DNA of 64,000 nucleotides from Perilla frutescens (GCA_026008535.1 BRKX01000007.1:6037001-6101000), one strand, 5' to 3'. Positions 22,457-35,137 are shown, counted from the stretch's first letter. Program-made: numbers and translations. The notes: generated by a model from the letters alone, not told the origin.

Positions 22457-22634
22457 TTCGGGTAATCTTCTTTTAAACATAGGGCTCTCACTTGTCAATC
22501 TTGAACAACTTTCTTTATTTTACAACAAACTCAATGGTGAAATTCCAAGCTCTATCAACAATGCTTCTAAGCTCACTATGTTGGTACTGAATAGAAACTC
22601 ATTTAGTAACTCCATTCTGGACTTTGGTCCATGG
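22457..22634 (+). pseudogene. Dead copy of LRR-kinase exon 5, continuation
   Basis: Continues the exon exactly where the copia element interrupted it: TTCGGGTAATCTTC here against TTCGGGTAGTCTTC in the intact copy. It then covers two more repeats (LVNLEQLSLFYNKLNGEIPS, SINNASKLTMLVLNRN). It stops at the GACTTTGG segment, where the solo LTR at 22640 is inserted nearby. Nothing of the kinase part follows. Confidence 0.85.
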
Positions 22635-24030
22635 TCCATTGATGCACTATTTTTTATCCAATTAACTGTAATTAGCACAGGTCAATGCAATAAAGCTAGC
22701 GAATCGAGTATCGTATCCACAAGGACTGTAATTTTGATTAACACTGAGTACTAAGATAACATGTTTCTATTATCTAGGCTACCTATTTTAGTTGAATTAA
22801 TCCTACGCAAATAATTAAAATTAAACTCCTAAAATCAATTATAAAATTAAATGCAAATCAAACAAAACTAAAAATGTTAACTATTAAATAAATAAAATAA
22901 TTAATCCCAGGTAATGCATATACATATATCCATTATATATTAATCTAATTTCATCAACTTCCAATTTAATCCAATTATCGGTGGAGGATCAGGATTCTAA
23001 TTACCTATCTCCGTCAGGTCTCAAGGTAATAGTAGATTAATAATTTATCTATTACTTTCGTCTCTAGATTAATTGTTAACTCTCAATAGATCAACATATT
23101 TAAAACATCCTACAGATGATAAGTACGTATATCAAATCATTCAATTTAATCCCATTAATTAATTATCTCTGCCAGGACTCAAATTAATTAGCGAGCATAC
23201 AATGACTATGGCCTTAATCATGCATGAGAAATATAAACTTGAAAGTTTGAACACGATAATCGGAAGGATAATTGATGAAGAATTAAATCAATACATAATT
23301 TCATACATGCTACAAACCCTAAAATTAATTATACGAACTATTCACACATAATGAAATCTAAAAACAAGAAAGAATAAAGAAACATAATTAAATAACAAAG
23401 GTTAGAAAACCGTAGAGAAATTCAAGGAATAAAACTTTAATCTTGAATCTTCATGTCTAGCCGCTATGAAATATAAAATAAAACTGAAAAATAATGAAAA
23501 GAAGCTCCCAATTTCATTCCTAACAATCCTATTTATACTAGGTACTAAAACCCCGGCTCAAAAAGTAAGTTCACGGGCCAAAAATATGAAAAACAGTAAT
23601 TCACGGATAGTATCCACCGACCGGTGGCCAAATCCGCCGGCCGGGTCGCCGGAAAACTCTGCCCAAACTCGGTGGATGCGCTGATCCACTGTAAAGAATC
23701 CGCCCACCGGCGGTTTTATCCACTGGGTCGGCGGATGTCACGGCAGTTTCGGCACCATCCACTGTTTTGCTTCGTTCTTGCTCGTTTCTCGTCCGATCGA
23801 CCCGATTCAAGTTAGAGAACAACCCTAACTCGATTCTCTATGTTTCTATCTTCTCTCAACCTTGAATTGGATCTTAGAAGTATCCCATTTTTTAGCTTAA
23901 ACTTCAACAAAACTAGCAAAACATGAAAATGCACGAGAAAAGCCTAAACACCAACTTATGCAAGCATTAATCCTTAAATACCATTCAAATAAATACCTAA
24001 ATGCATATAAAAGCCATGTTTATCATCCAT
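22635..24030. mobile_element. Solo LTR, 1386 bp
   Basis: 22640-24025 begins TGATGCAC and ends TTTATCA, with the perfect 5-bp target duplication TCCAT at 22635-22639 and 24026-24030. It contains the GAATCGAGTATCGTATCCAC motif, common in plant retroelement LTRs. It has no open frame. It is the intact relative of 18996-21962. Confidence 0.85.
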
Positions 24031-24723
24031 CAGACCGGTCCAATAGAAAAAAAAAGCCCAAAACAAAAAAAAGGTCATTTATTCGACGCATGCATGCCAT
24101 GCACAGTGTGTGGATTGCACGTGCCGGATAGATAGTTTATTATTTTTTTCAATTTTCAATTTTTTTTTGTAATTTTTATACAAAAAATATTACTCTAAAA
24201 TGTAATAACTGAACTCTAAAATCCAAGTGAATTAATTTAATTTATTGAATAAATATAAATATATCTCCCAAAAAGAATTAGTGAATCCTAAAATAAAAAT
24301 GAATCAATTTAATATTTTTGATCTGGCGACTTGCGCAATGGACTCGTCCGATACTAAGGCGTGCGCTCAATAATAAATTTTTTCAAAACAAATTTAAACG
24401 ATAATTGAAAATAAGACACCCTAAATTTGAAATAAATATAACCCTAAAATGAATTAGTGAACTCTAAAATTAAAATGAATTTAAAAAAAATTGGTGACTC
24501 TCCCGACAGTAACGTCTGGACTCTTGCAATGCGCTAAACAATTATTTTTTTTGAAATAAATATAAACCCTACATGGGAACAATAAACCCTAATTGGAAAT
24601 AAGAAATCTTAATTTTTAAATAAATATATATCTTAAAATAGAATTAGTAAACTCTAAAATGAAACTGAATTAATTTAAACCCTAATAGTGAATAATAAAC
24701 TCTAATTGGGAATATGACGCTGG

Positions 24724-26085
24724 GGCTAAATTTCACTTTTGGTCTCATTAGAATAGGGTTAAAACACTTTTAGTCCCAATTGTAATTTTTTGGTCCTAAG
24801 AGAATTTTTCCCAACATTTTCGGTCTCAAATAATATGTTTTGACTTTTGGGTCCCAAAACTAACCGAATACTTAATGTCGATTAAATTTGGGGACTAAAA
24901 ATGTCAAAACATATAATTTGGAGTGAAAACGTCGGTAAAATTATACTCGGGACATAAGAACTTACAGTTACAACCAAAAATGTACATTTTAATTTTTTTA
25001 AAAAAATTTCATATCTTTTTAGATTTCTTTTTTTTTGTTTATTATAAATTATACATGTTATTTAGGATGCATTATAATTTTTTTATTATTTATATTTTAA
25101 ATATTAAAGTGATTTTCAAAATATAACAAATAAAGTATTTAAAAATAAAAATTGAGGGGAATTTTAGTAGAGTGGCTAAATTAATTTTTGAAATTATCAA
25201 TTAATAATTAAAAATGAATATTAAATTATTACAAACCCTTATTTGTTAGGATGTATGCTAATATAACACCGAAAAACTAAATTGAAGCACTAGAAATTGA
25301 AATTGAAGAAAAAAGAAGAAAAACTAAAATAAAAATATTATAGTGCAGTAGAGGAATGCATTAGGCGATTTCATCGAACTAAAAATGTTGGGATAGAGGA
25401 TCCTTATCTTTTTTTTAATCAGGCCATAATTGGTCGACTGTCACGTTAGATTCAATTAGCTGAAATTTGAAAATTATGTGAAAAAGAAAACAAGGGCCAA
25501 ATTTATGCTATTAAACTGCGTTTTTTAAAATGTGTGAAAAACAAAAAACATACCAAAGTTTTTGTATTTTAAAGCAATTAACCCCGATTATTTTCAAATT
25601 CAAGTAATTTAATTCAAATTATACACATTTTATTATTATCAAACAAATTACTTTAGCCTCCCTTACTAAAATATCCCTCAGTTTTTATTATTAAATATTT
25701 TATTCGGTATATGTTGAATAAATAAAAAATAAAGAAAACAACATAAAAATTAATTGATTATTTGAAAAAAAAATTGGTAAAAAATTATAATAAATTCTAA
25801 TTGGGTAGGATGAATCATAAATAACAAGTACAAAATTAAACTAAAGTACAAGAAATTGAAATCAAAGAAAAAATGAAAAATAACTTTAAAAAATTTATAT
25901 GTATATTTTTTTACCAGATCGTAACATTTTTGTCCCAAATGATATGTTTCGACGTTTGTGTTTCCAAAATTTGACCAAAAATATGGCTAAAATTAAACTT
26001 GGGAACAAAAAAGTTACAATTGAGAGTAAGTGTTTTAACCCTATTCTAATGGGACTAAAATCGAAATTAAATCATGAAACCTGAA
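24724..26085. mobile_element. Foldback element with long inverted ends
   Basis: The left end (GGTCTCATTAGAATAGGG... at about 24740) pairs with the right end (CCCTATTCTAATGGGACTAAAA at 26038-26060) over at least 75 bp, followed by further paired stretches around TTTTGGTCC and TCCCAAATGATATG. Inside lies a copy of the dispersed foldback family (24985-25375) and the 25555-25745 duplicate segment, so it is a composite. No gene was seen. Confidence 0.55.
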
Positions 26086-26389
26086 TAATAAATCCCAATT
26101 TACATGTATTAAACCATAGTTGGTATGTAATAATTAAACTCCTATAATTACAATACTTTTTAATGGAATGAGTAATACTTTTTCTCGTACAAATTTCTTT
26201 CCGGAGCTAGCGGGGCATGGCGGGTCATGCCATCTTCAATATACTGTGCTCGAAATAGCAGTGCAGCTAATCTTGAATTTCACAACCTATCAGACAATCT
26301 CGAATTTTAATATAGAATCTCTTTTAAATATTGTGAGCATTTTATAAATATAAAATTAATTAATTCTATGTCATTATTGCACAATTTAG

Positions 26390-26461
26390 GTCTCATACCA
26401 AAGCAAATCGGAAACCTCACTTCGCTAGTAGAGCTTGATCTTTCTTTGAATAAGTTGGCAG
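26390..26461 (+). CDS. LRR receptor kinase, exon 4 (one LRR)
   Basis: 72 nt, one leucine-rich repeat (LIPKQIGNLTSLVELDLSLN...), bounded by ACAATTTAG and TTGGCAG/GTATGT, phase 1 on both sides. It joins in frame to exon 3 (across 13.7 kb) and to exon 5 (across 4.7 kb). If the transcript does not cross intron 3, it would instead be the first surviving exon of a 5'-truncated downstream copy. Confidence 0.75.
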
Positions 26462-26579
26462 GTATGTCTCTGTCCTTGTACATTTAACATTACAAAAATT
26501 CTTTTGTTTTGGAATAATTAATATTCTCATTTTCATTTACGCTCATTCATAATATCATTCCAATAGTTCATCCTATATA

Positions 26580-27160
26580 TCTATCTACAATCTACAACTA
26601 TTATAAAAGTGTGACGTTTTACAAATTTTGGTTTACTTATTATATCCCTAACTACAACTTTAATTTAAGAATAATTATGTAATATAATATAAGGGTTGAG
26701 TTCAAGTGAGAAAAGATTTTGGTGTGAGAAATAGGAAAAATACTTATCCTATTGTATTTTATTGCTTAATTGCCATTATTTTATTGCTTAAACAATTTAT
26801 TGCTTAATTGCTATAATTTCATTGCACACGTGAGACAAAATAATTATGCAATAAAATTATACCTATTAAGCAATAAATTACAATAAGATAAACATGTTCT
26901 CATTTCTCACACCAATAAATATTTCTCACCTAAACCAAAACCTATAATATATAATATGTATTCATAATGTAAAATATAATATAATATAATATAATATAAT
27001 ATAATATAATATAATATAATATAATATATTAGTCTCCATATAAATGTACTACTATATATAAAAAGATCCTTATTTGAAAAAATTATATTTAATTAATATA
27101 TCCCTATAATATATTTAAATTAAGCACAATAGGATAATATAATAAATCTACAACATTAAC

Positions 27161-27200
<40 letters not shown>

Positions 27201-30200
27201 ATAGTAGATATAAAATTTCTAGCGTGATTTTTATGCAAATGATTATTCATTTGATATGCATATATTATGGTAACAATTAATAAATATTATTATTGACTTC
27301 CATAATACTATATTTAAAATACAAATATAATTTCAATTGGTGTATCAATTTGATATGTGCGTGTGTGTATAATTTTTGAATTTCAACTAACATATTATTT
27401 TTTAATTAAATGTTAGGCAACTCATTAATATCTTTATAAACCAATAAGGTAAAAATTATGAATTAATATATATATATACAATGCATATCACATGCATTCA
27501 TGTCAATTATTTTTATTATTTTTTTTTATATGATGAATGTCTATCCTAATTTATTTTTTTAGCAACAATTTATGGATGTTGAGTTTTCGACAATTCAAAA
27601 TGTGACATTATTAAAAATATTTTAAAACTTATCTTGAATTTCAAAATTGGCCGAGTATATAATAATTTAATTATCTTGGAATTATAAGTATAATTTATTC
27701 AATATACATAAAATTTAAATTTTTACTTATAAATTACTGATTCACATCATGTGATATCAATAATTCAAATATTAGTGACCTGAAATAGATAAAAAATAGC
27801 AAAAATGTTACATAATGTACATAAATTGAAGCAATTTCATCGCCTACATATATGTATTAAAGATAGTATATATATATATAATGAAATGTTATTTTGGCGA
27901 TTCAACTATTTTTATTAAAGATAAGTTAATTAATATTATCAAAGCAATTAAGTTGTACAAATTATGCCATGCCCTGCGAATCACAAAAATGTTATTTCTA
28001 AAAAAAATTACATATTTTATCAAAATAAGCTTCATAATTACTCATCAATCTAGAGATTTTTTTTATTTAATATTAATGTAAAATCATAGAGGATACTTTC
28101 AAATATATAGATTGGAGAAAAAAAAAATTATTTATAAGTGAATATATCAATTTGAATTTTATTACAAAAATTTAATTAAGATATATATAAATCAAAAATG
28201 TGTGTGTGTGTGTGTGTGTGTGTATTATGAGGTAAACGAGTCGATCGCCTCATGCCTCATTATTTTCATTAAAATAGTTAGCCAAATAAATATATGTATT
28301 ATCTATATTCAATTAAAAATTTATTTGAAGTCAAGTATTTTAAATATATAAATGATCAAATCTATGGCTTCTGAATAAAGTTTATCATGTCTCAATCTCT
28401 AACAAATTATTTTTCAACCATATAACTTATCTAACATTTGAAAAATACTTAGATATTAATAGATTTGATTTATTTTCAAAATTAAAGTATACGTTAATAG
28501 AACCTAGGACATAAAATTAAATACAAAATTATTTATTGAGATATTATATTATATAAATAACATTTCCGAATGCATATTGTACGTATCTGATATTATTGAA
28601 TATGCTAATTATAACTATTGTTTTTTGTTAAAGTAAGTTTTTAAGTGGAGTAATATGTCACGGTTTGGGATTTAGAACACTTAAAAGTGGTTTTATTGTT
28701 GATAAAACAAGAAATAAAAAATGAATTTCTTTAAAACATATTAGTGTATTATCTTTTAAAAAAAATTACTTCTAAACATTTTCATTATTTCACCTCGGGC
28801 CCAATATTGTCTCAAAGCGCCCCTAACAAGTTTCCATGTATATAATAATTAATTTTAGAACACTACTAATTTTTCTAATACTATTTTAACTAGGGAAAAA
28901 AATAGCTTAATTAAACTATTATATTAGAGCATAATACTACTTTTATAATAGCACGTACAAATGTTATAAGTAAAAATGTAGACTTTAGCTACTAAATTTG
29001 GGCAAATATAACAATTTATTTTTTAAATATCATTTCTTGCACTTCTCAACATAATATTTATTTTATTACATTAGAATTATTCAACTTCTCATTAGCTTTC
29101 CATAAGTATACGAAGTATCTATATTACTTGAGCAAGATCATATTCCACACAGACTAAAATCTTAATCATAATGTGACTACTAAAACGTCAATCTTCTAAG
29201 TATTAACGCATTCAAATGTTTTGTTTTATATCTACTAAAGATAAATAGTTAAATAAAGGCAAATAAAGATAAAAGGAGAAAATTAGGAGGTGATATAATA
29301 GAGAAAGAAATAATCTAAATCATGAATTTCAATAGATTCATGCAAACAAGTTCATTTCAATCTAAAAAAAAGCATGTACCTCTAATATCTCTAAACTTTA
29401 TTATTTTCATAAATGATAAAAACTTGTATAATACCATCTTATAGGTCAGAATTCGTAAGACGGGCCAATGTTCGGATTCAATTTTATCCTCAATTTAAAA
29501 AAAAAAGGTTTTAACCAATTTAAAAAATATATATAAATATGTATGCTACACATTAATCAAAGAGAGAATTTTTCACGTGTGAGCGAGAAGTGTTCATATT
29601 TGAGACATAAAAGTAGTGTCACAATTTAATTTTTCAAATTTGAAAAGAGATTGGTAGAAAAACTAGAATATGTTAATAATTGTCATATATATATATATAT
29701 ATACTTTGAATTTGTAATAAAAATATGATTTAAATTTGTAAATATTGATGTTTTGTCGCTCAATTTTGGATCTGGAAATTATTGAATTACAAATATAATC
29801 AATGGGTTCGAAAATACGTTGAACTAATTTTTTTACTAAGCTAATGATCATGTATGTTCAAAAATATATTTTCAGACATTCCTTATATTTTTGAAAATGA
29901 ATTTTTGAATATAGTCTTCTATGAAAAATATCTGGAGTATTCAGAAATACACCTAACTATAAAGTATAAATATTATAATTTTTAATTTATTTTCTTCACT
30001 TTTTATTAAGATATTGCTCTAAGAAATTAAAACCAATATAACCACAAAAAGAAATATCCCTTTTTGAAACTATAATGAATTTTGCTTGATACCTAATATA
30101 ATGAATGATTTTTTTTTTTTATCATCATAGGTTCGCCCAAAAATCATTAGTAAAAAAACATTGACAAGATGTTCTATTTTAATATAAAAATATATTAATT

Positions 30201-30818
30201 GAAGAAGAATTTTAAAGGGATGTTGATCGTAATAAAAAATTGATTATTGTATTCACATATATGAGAATCTACATTCGTCATATATATATATATAGTTTTA
30301 AATTTAAATCAATTAAAATATTTTTTTTTTGTGCACACTTACTGACCCACGATATGATTAATTAATAAAAATAACAAGAATAATTAATGTGACAATTTAC
30401 AAATAATTAGATTTGACCAAGGACCATGCACTATGAATTTCCGTTTAGAAAAAAATTATTGATTTTAATTTGCTCCAATCATAATGGTTTTTTATATGCA
30501 TGAACTTATCCACAAGGGGGTGTACTTTTTAATATAAAATATACCTAAGTTGTTCATTAATTTCAAATTATAAATAATTATTTATAAATAGTTAGATATA
30601 TTATATTACTTTTTTACCCTTAAATTAAAGTGTAGATCATGGATATAATAGGCAAAACATATTTTGTAAGAAACATCCACACTTTTTATATAAGTATAGA
30701 TTTCACATATATGCTTAGTTTGTACTTTAGAAGATATACATATAATATTCAATATAGAATTTAACACAATGATATATTACTTATTTTTTATGTTTAGATA
30801 AAAAAATTCATTTTAATG

Positions 30819-30850
<32 letters not shown>

Positions 30851-30977
30851 TCTTACTCTAATTATTTATTAGATATTTATTAATATTTTCTAATTGTAAT
30901 ATAACTTATAACTTTAAATTTTACATATTTTAATAAAAATCATACAATTTATGTGCAACGCATGTGATCTCCTCTAG
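26580..30977 (+). mobile_element. Helitron in intron 4 of the receptor kinase
   Basis: The 5' end is TCTATCTACAATC (26580; TC at 26584 is an alternative). The 3' end is CTCCTCTAG, preceded by a short hairpin ATGTGC-AAC-GCATGT about 12 bases upstream. It lies between host A and T, the Helitron target rule. The duplicated intron at 13900-14160 is an empty site: it runs from CATCATCCAATATA to TCTTCGAAAGTACTGCATA without this insert. No Rep/helicase or other gene was seen in its 4.4 kb, only AT-rich DNA with TAATA (26960-27025), ATT (27160-27197), TG (28200-28222) and TA (30818-30850) tracts. Confidence 0.8.
30520..30700 (-). mobile_element. Inverted Helitron 5' end (partial)
   Basis: Read on the minus strand from 30700, TCTATACTTATATAAAAAG and the following ~170 bp match the 5' subterminal region of the Helitrons starting at 26580 and 34340 (TATTATATCC, TTTAATTTAAGG, TAATATAATAT in order). 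A host A precedes it. No matching 3' end was found to the left, so it is a truncated or nested copy. Confidence 0.5.
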
Positions 30978-31163
30978 TATCTTCTAATGTACTGCATAAT
31001 TGCATATTAGACAAGTAACTTTCATCATATGCATGAAGTATTGATTAGCAATGACTGCTAGCTAATCAAAATTATAGTCATATATTACAAATATTGTACT
31101 CTTGAAAACTAATTGATAATAATTAAAATTTTCTGAATGAAGTTGAATCATAATCTATGGTAG

Positions 31164-33179
31164 GTGAATTGCCAGAAGAGCTTGGTAATCTGCCATACCT
31201 TGAGGTTTTTCAGGCATCCTTCAATGATTTGTTGAATGGTTCCATCCCCTCTTCGATATTCAATATCTCAACTTTGAAGATATTAGGTCTTCAACAGAAT
31301 CTGTTTTCGGGTAGTCTTCCTCCAACCATGGGCCTCTCACTCGTCAATCTCGAAGAGCTTTATTTATATTTTAACAGACTCAGCGGTGAAATCCCAAGCT
31401 CTATCAACAATGCTTCTAAGCTTACTATGTTGGAATTGAACAGAAACTTATTCACCGGCTCAATTCCCGACTTTGGTAGTTTAAGACTCCTACGAGTCCT
31501 TCGACTTTGGGAAAATAATTTGACAGGAGCAGGAGCAGAATCCCCCACTCAGGAACTCAGATTCCTCTCTTCTTTAACTAACTGTAGAGATTTGGAAAGC
31601 TTGGAAATATCAAATAATTCACTATTGAATGGAATGCTCCCAGTTTCCATTGGCAATTTATCTACTTCTCTCGTCACTTTTGCAGCATCTAATTGCGGCA
31701 TTCGAGGTGTTATTCCTTCTGGGATTGGAAATTTAAGCAGTTTGCAAGTGTTGGATTTATCTGAGAATCAACTAACAGAATTCATCCCGACAACAATGGG
31801 AGAATTGAAGCAACTTGTAGGGTTATATCTCTATGATAACCAGTTGCACGGATACATCCCTCGTGCTCTTTGTGAAATGACAAATTTGGTGTACTTGAAC
31901 TTGAGTGATAATATGCTCACAGGTTCAGTACCAGAATGTTTGGGAGATATTAACACCCTAAGAGAAATCTCCTTTGCCTCAAACAACTTGAATTCCACAA
32001 TCCCTTCCGAATTCATAAAACTTACAGGTCTCTTAACTTTGGACTTGTCTTCAAACTATTTCAGAGGTCAGCTTCCGAATGAGATTGGAAGTTTGAAGGA
32101 TATGTACGAGCTTGACTTGTCCGTTAACCAGTTTTCCGGATATATTCCCAACTCCATTTATAGCTGCAAATCTCTGGAGTTCCTAGATTTGTCTAATAAT
32201 ATGTTTAACGGATCTATCCCTCAATCTTTAGGGGAGGAGGTTAGAAGCTTGACTACTTTGGATCTATCCAATAATCATCTTACTGGTGAGATACCCAAGT
32301 CTTTAGAAAAGCTCAAGCTCGACTATTTTAATGTTTCGTACAACCAATTGGAAGGGGAGATCCCAGATGGGGGTGGTTTCTCTAACTTCACGGTCTTCAC
32401 TGCTGAGTCTTTTGCTCACAACTCTGGTCTATGCGGTGCAACAAGATTTCAAGTGCCATCTTGCAAAAAAGGATCAAGATCAAAGACTGTTTCTTTGATA
32501 TTGAAATATGTTGTATCCCCATTCATTGCACTTATGATTTTGGTAATTGTCATACTTATCCTCATAAGGAGGTGCAAACCGAAAGAAATTCCTCCTTCAG
32601 ACCGCATTTCATCAGTAGGCGTTGCTTGGAAAATCATCACAGAGAGAGAGCTCATGCAGGGAACGAGCTCATTTAGTGAGATGAACCTACTCGGAAAAGG
32701 AAGCTTCGGCTCAGTATTCAAAGCAATACTTGCTGATGAGACAACTGTAGCAGTGAAAGTCTTCAACTTGGAATTAGAAGGAGCTCTCAAGAGCTTTGAT
32801 ACTGAAAGCCAGATATTGAGCACGATTCGACATAGGAACTTGGTGAGGGTACTTGGCTGTTGCAGCAACATGCAGTTCAAAGCCTTGATTCTTGAGTACA
32901 TGCCCAATGGAAGTTTGGAGAAATGGCTGCATTCCGATGATTATGTTCTGAATCTGGAGCAAAGATTGAACATGGCTATAGATGTTGCGTTAGCTTTGGA
33001 ATATCTTCATCATCATCACACATTTACTGTTGTCCACTGTGATATAAAGCCGAACAACGTGTTGATCGACAAAGATATGACTGCTCATGTTGGCGATTTT
33101 GGTATTTCCAAGCTTTTTCACGAAGGGGAGGCTGCGATTCATACTTTAACCATGGGAACTATCGGTTATGCAGCACCAG
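31164..33179 (+). CDS. LRR receptor kinase, exon 5 (LRRs, TM, kinase N-lobe to DFG)
   Basis: The largest exon encodes about fifteen LRRs, a membrane span (ILKYVVSPFIALMILVIVIL), and the kinase domain from the Gly loop (GKGSFGSV, 32693 on) through the catalytic Lys (AVKVF, 32749), the catalytic loop HCDIKPNN (33034-33057) and DFG (33095-33103) to GTIGYAAP. The loop has Cys where most kinases have Arg before Asp, making it a non-RD kinase, the class linked to pattern-recognition immunity. The acceptor is TATGGTAG at 31163, so the upstream ATG at 31157 is intronic and not the start. The donor is CACCAG/GTATGT at 33179. Confidence 0.9.
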
Positions 33180-33296
33180 GTATGTATTATTCTCAAAATC
33201 TTAATATGTTTCTTTAATTTCTTTGTTGTGAAAATTTCAATAAATGAACTCATCCTTTATAATTTGATGATGATGAACATGCCTTTACACAATTAG

Positions 33297-33667
33297 AGTA
33301 CGGGTCAGAAGGAAAAGTATCCACGAGTGGGGATGTATACAGTTATGGGATATTGTTGTTGGAGATGTTTACAAGTAAGAAGCCAACAGATGATATGTTC
33401 AGCGGGGAAATGAGCATAAAGGAATGGGTGAGTGAAGCATCACAAGAAAATGTGATAAGTGAAGTTGTGGCGACTGGTTTGGTATTGAGAGAAGATCGGG
33501 ATTTCTCTGCGAAGGAGCAATTTGTGTCGTCTATTTTTGATTTGGCAATGAAATGTTTGGCCGTTTCACCGGAGGAACGAATCAACATGATGCAAGTAGA
33601 AGCTGCTCTTCAGAAGTTCAAAGCTACATTAGAAGAGGCCAAAAAGAAGCATAGCCGAAGGTCTTGA
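33297..33667 (+). CDS. LRR receptor kinase, exon 6 (kinase C-lobe)
   Basis: Completes the kinase: EYGSEGKVSTSGDVYSYGIL (the APE motif is split by the intron as AP|E), then MFTSKKPTDDMF and the Arg-containing SPEERINM near the end. It finishes at a stop at 33665-33667. The 117-bp intron (33180-33296) sits at the position conserved in subfamily XII kinases. The 3' UTR probably reaches into 33668-33800. With exons 1-5 it gives 1150 residues. Confidence 0.9.
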
Positions 33668-33984
33668 TGATGGATGATACTTATATATATAGTTTGTAGA
33701 GCTGAATTTTCAGTTCTCTGTTGCAATAAGATATATATCTTGTATGAATTGTAGATTTACATTCCAGAATTCTTAGTATTCACTGAAAAAGGTGACAATG
33801 CAAAAGAACATTTGAAAGTTTTCATTAATATACTAGTACAAGAATTGTGCATGAATATAAATAATTGTTTACAGAAATACAAATGTGCTTCAAACACAAA
33901 TACAATTATTTAATGATTTATTTATTTATTTGAGGGGATACTCACGTAATCATTAACGTCACTAGATTGAAGAATTCTTATATG

Positions 33985-34225
33985 ACTTTTTTTTATGTTG
34001 AGGTAAGCCTCAATTGTTACCGAGTATTATCAATTAAACTCGTTCCTATTCAATAGCTTACGAACCACCAGAAGATTATCTATGCATACAAAAGCATTTC
34101 CTTAGTAATAGTCTACAAACATATAGAAACTCTCAAACGAGCACCTAGCGGCCTTGGTGGGATTCGAATTCGCACGAGACTTTAGTCCTCCAACATGCAC
34201 CACTCTAATACTAGCACATCTTGTC
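33985..34225 (-). mobile_element. Possible SINE (minus strand)
   Basis: On the minus strand there is a B-box-like GAATTCGAATCCCACC (about 34160), an A-box-like GTGCTAGTATTAGAGTGGTG upstream, and an A-rich end seen as TTTTTTTTATG at 33987-34000. No convincing target duplication was found, so this is weaker than the SINE at 5773-6022. Confidence 0.4.
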
Positions 34226-35009
34226 CCGACCACCCATTATTGAGTTGGCATGATGGCTTCTAAGTGATTTTTTTTTTCCCAAAACATCTAAAATGTTTCG
34301 GTGAATTTAGGTTTTGAAACCTATATACTATATGGAAAATCTACTACTATATAAAAAGAGCGATGTTTTACAAAATTTGATCTACCTATTATGTCCATAT
34401 TAAAACTTATAATTTAAGGGTGTTAATGTAATTTAATATAATATGATATGATATGATATAATATAATATATTTATTTTAATATGATAAAATACCATATTA
34501 ATTTAAATAATAAAATATCATATTAATTTCCATATATACATGTATAATATTAATAATACGATTGAACTTAAAGTTATCCAATAAACTACCATAGAAAAAT
34601 ATAATATATTTATTTTAATATGATAATATATACCATACTAATTAATTTAAATAATTAAATATCATATTAATTCCCATATATACATGCATAAGAAGCTACC
34701 ATAGAAAAAAAGTTTCCATAGAAAAAAAGTTTCCCACGCCTTCTCTCTCTCTCTTCCTCTCTCAACATCGGTACCGTTGCTGCTGGAGGTTTTGGGTGCG
34801 ATATATGGTCAAACTCCTTCAAGTGTTTTCGATGCTCTTTGATGGCTTCAGCTGTTTTCCAAGCTTTTCTGCTTACAGAATAACGTGCACTAAGCCGCCT
34901 CAAACAACCACTTTCGACGACATTTGGAACTTCATTCAGGATTCCATTCACGATTCCTTTGTTTGGAATCGAGAAATCTTCATTTGAGAAGAAAGCCAGA
35001 AACTAGTAC

Positions 35010-35046
<37 letters not shown>

Positions 35047-35104
35047 ACTCACACACACATTGATAATTTGGCATATAAAGACTCCATTTATGTATGTGTT
35101 TTAC

Positions 35105-35137
<33 letters not shown>

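Larger units (their letters stand above)
14304..22461 (-). mobile_element. Ty1-copia retrotransposon inside the dead exon, with nested LTRs
   Basis: LTRs of 229 bp at 14309-14537 and 22228-22456 (TGTTAAAC...TTCTAACA on the plus strand) are in direct orientation. The 5-bp target duplication TTCGG is perfect (14304-14308, 22457-22461). The element reads leftward: a tRNA-iMet-type primer site (TGGTATCAGAG on the minus strand) touches the right LTR, and a purine tract (GAGTTTGAGAGAGGA) touches the left one. Removing the nested insertion at 18996-21962 leaves about 5.2 kb, normal for copia. The polyprotein is riddled with frameshifts and stops. The leader holds ~80-bp tandem repeats. Confidence 0.92.

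Noticed and set aside
24923..28081. Several 60-70 residue frames in introns 3 and 4
   Set aside because: Composition is almost entirely Ile, Phe, Lys, Asn and Tyr, as expected from AT-rich noncoding DNA.
31157..31163. ATG at 31157 as the start of a separate kinase gene
   Set aside because: It lies in the splice acceptor (TATGGTAG); the exon begins at 31164 in phase with exon 4. There is no signal peptide after it.
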